From NCBI GenBank assembly GCA_002794775.1, contig NBAY01000006.1, forward strand, positions 744,001 to 808,000: a stretch of DNA of 64,000 nucleotides, written 5' to 3'. The translations under genes were made by a program, and so were the position numbers. Source of the stretch: Porodaedalea pini (taxonomy: Eukaryota > Basidiomycota > Agaricomycetes > Hymenochaetales > Hymenochaetaceae). This document shows positions 63,345-64,000 of this stretch, in pieces (positions within the stretch are counted from its first letter, which is position 1; the number at the start of each line of letters is the position of its first letter). The notes below the pieces were generated by a model, which was given only the letters and a program-made list of their open reading frames with translations, was not told the DNA's origin and did not search any database.

Positions 63345-64000
63345 ATGCCTTCAAAGCGCGCGACATCTTCAAGCAAACGAAAGGCTTCGACGTCCGATGA
63401 CGAAGCTGGCCGGCACGCACGAAGAAGGGCAAGAACTCCAAGAGCGCGTCGAATGCTGAGAACGCCGAGACGCGCGAAGGCTTTCGCAGCGAACGGCCAA
63501 CCAACCAACAAAGTCCTACCCGTAACATCCAGTTTCCCAAGAAGCAAGCTGGGTCGCTACGGATCGCGTCGTGGAACGTCTCAGGGCTAGCGGCTTGTCA
63601 GAAGAAGGTGAGTCGCGTCACTTTGTTCTGTGTATGGAGGTGAAATACAGAAGAGTAAAATCATATTTGAGTGCTAATGGTACTGTAACAGGGTTTCAAG
63701 TTCTATGTCGAAGCTGAGGATGCAGACGTGTTGGTTTTGACAGAGACGAAGGTGTGTGCTCTCCAGCGTTCCTTTGTCTCAAAGAAATGGATTGTCAACT
63801 CCTGTTAAGATGAATGAAGAGCCAGAAGTGTCTGTACTGAATGATAGATACCCACACCGCTACTGGTCGATTGCCGCGAAGAAAGGATACGGTACGCTAT
63901 TTATAAAAAATTTCGTTTAGTATAAGACAGTAGCAGACAATACTTATGACTATGCATAGCTGGCACAGCAGTGCTCTCAAAACACGAACCACTATCAGTG
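63345..64000 (+). CDS. ExoIII/APE1-type endonuclease, 5' part, frame break in exon 1
   Basis: The 5' portion of a class II AP endonuclease acting in base excision repair; the gene runs off the right edge. Exon 1 (63345-63616) begins with a Lys/Arg/Ser-rich nuclear-targeting-like tail (MPSKRATSSSKRKASTSDDE) and ends LRIASWNVSGLAACQKK, the metal-site WNV motif. Exon 2 (about 63692-63751) reads GFKFYVEAEDADVLVLTETK, containing the catalytic Glu. Later exons give PHRYWSIAAKKGY and, after a last intron, AGTAVLSKHEPLSV. The N-terminal frame and the WNVSGL frame differ by one missing base near 63420 (between AGRHA and KKGKNSKSASN); no intron can reconcile them. That is either a sequence error or an inactivating deletion. 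Confidence 0.8.

Noticed and set aside
1..64000. CRISPR arrays, insertion sequences, phage or viral genes, long terminal repeats
   Set aside because: No regularly spaced repeats, no transposase, integrase or reverse transcriptase motifs, and no long direct terminal repeats were found by eye; the gene set is eukaryotic chromosomal.

Overview
The window looks like nuclear chromosomal DNA of a filamentous basidiomycete, most likely an Agaricomycete. Nearly every protein gene is split by short GT-AG introns (about 45-70 nt). Codon use is GC-leaning, neighbouring genes are a few hundred bases apart, and the conserved products (Spp2, Slt11, UFD1, CCT4, Bet3, VMA8, GID4) are of fungal type. There is no bacterial, organellar or CRISPR signal.

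Layout. 0-5 kb: 3' end of a FAM50/XAP5 splicing-associated gene, an MFS sugar-type transporter, a tRNA-Phe and a WD40 (NLR-type) relic. 5.9-20.6 kb: a tail-anchored FHA protein (SLMAP/Far9-10 type, STRIPAK), a Tyr-phosphatase-like protein followed by a decayed paralogue, V-ATPase subunit D, a membrane LEA_2-like protein, a DUF726 lipase-like protein (frameshifted), the Spp2/GPKOW G-patch splicing factor and a Zip3/HEI10-like RING protein. 21.2-29.4 kb: a very large JmjC protein and a casein kinase 1. 30.9-32.7 kb: a badly broken NOC4 copy. 34.4-46.3 kb: GID4/Vid24, an orphan exon, a 2.9 kb low-complexity tract, TRAPP subunit Bet3, an intronless F-box/LRR-like protein, a U6 snRNA head-to-head with Slt11/RBM22, and CCT4. 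46.5-55.9 kb: UFD1, ribosomal protein L26 (one base short), FRG1, a Q/S-rich orphan protein and a Baeyer-Villiger-type flavin monooxygenase. 58.4-64 kb: a second WD40 relic, a second tRNA-Phe, nicotinate phosphoribosyltransferase, fragments of a second MFS transporter enclosing a broken ubiquitin-like module, and the start of an ExoIII/APE1-type endonuclease.

The two ends mirror each other. MFS / tRNA-Phe / WD40 relic at 0.7-4.5 kb reappears in inverted order and orientation at 58.4-63.1 kb, with the NAPRT gene lying inside the second copy. One arm keeps an intact transporter; the other has decayed. Splicing-related loci are unusually frequent (FAM50, Spp2, Slt11, FRG1, U6). The U6 gene shares a 168 bp intergenic region with the gene for Slt11/RBM22, a protein known to contact U6.

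Exon boundaries were chosen by reading splice sites and keeping conserved protein frames. No alignment or database search was run. Several genes carry single-base frame breaks (DUF726, RPL26, APE1) that could be assembly errors rather than biology.
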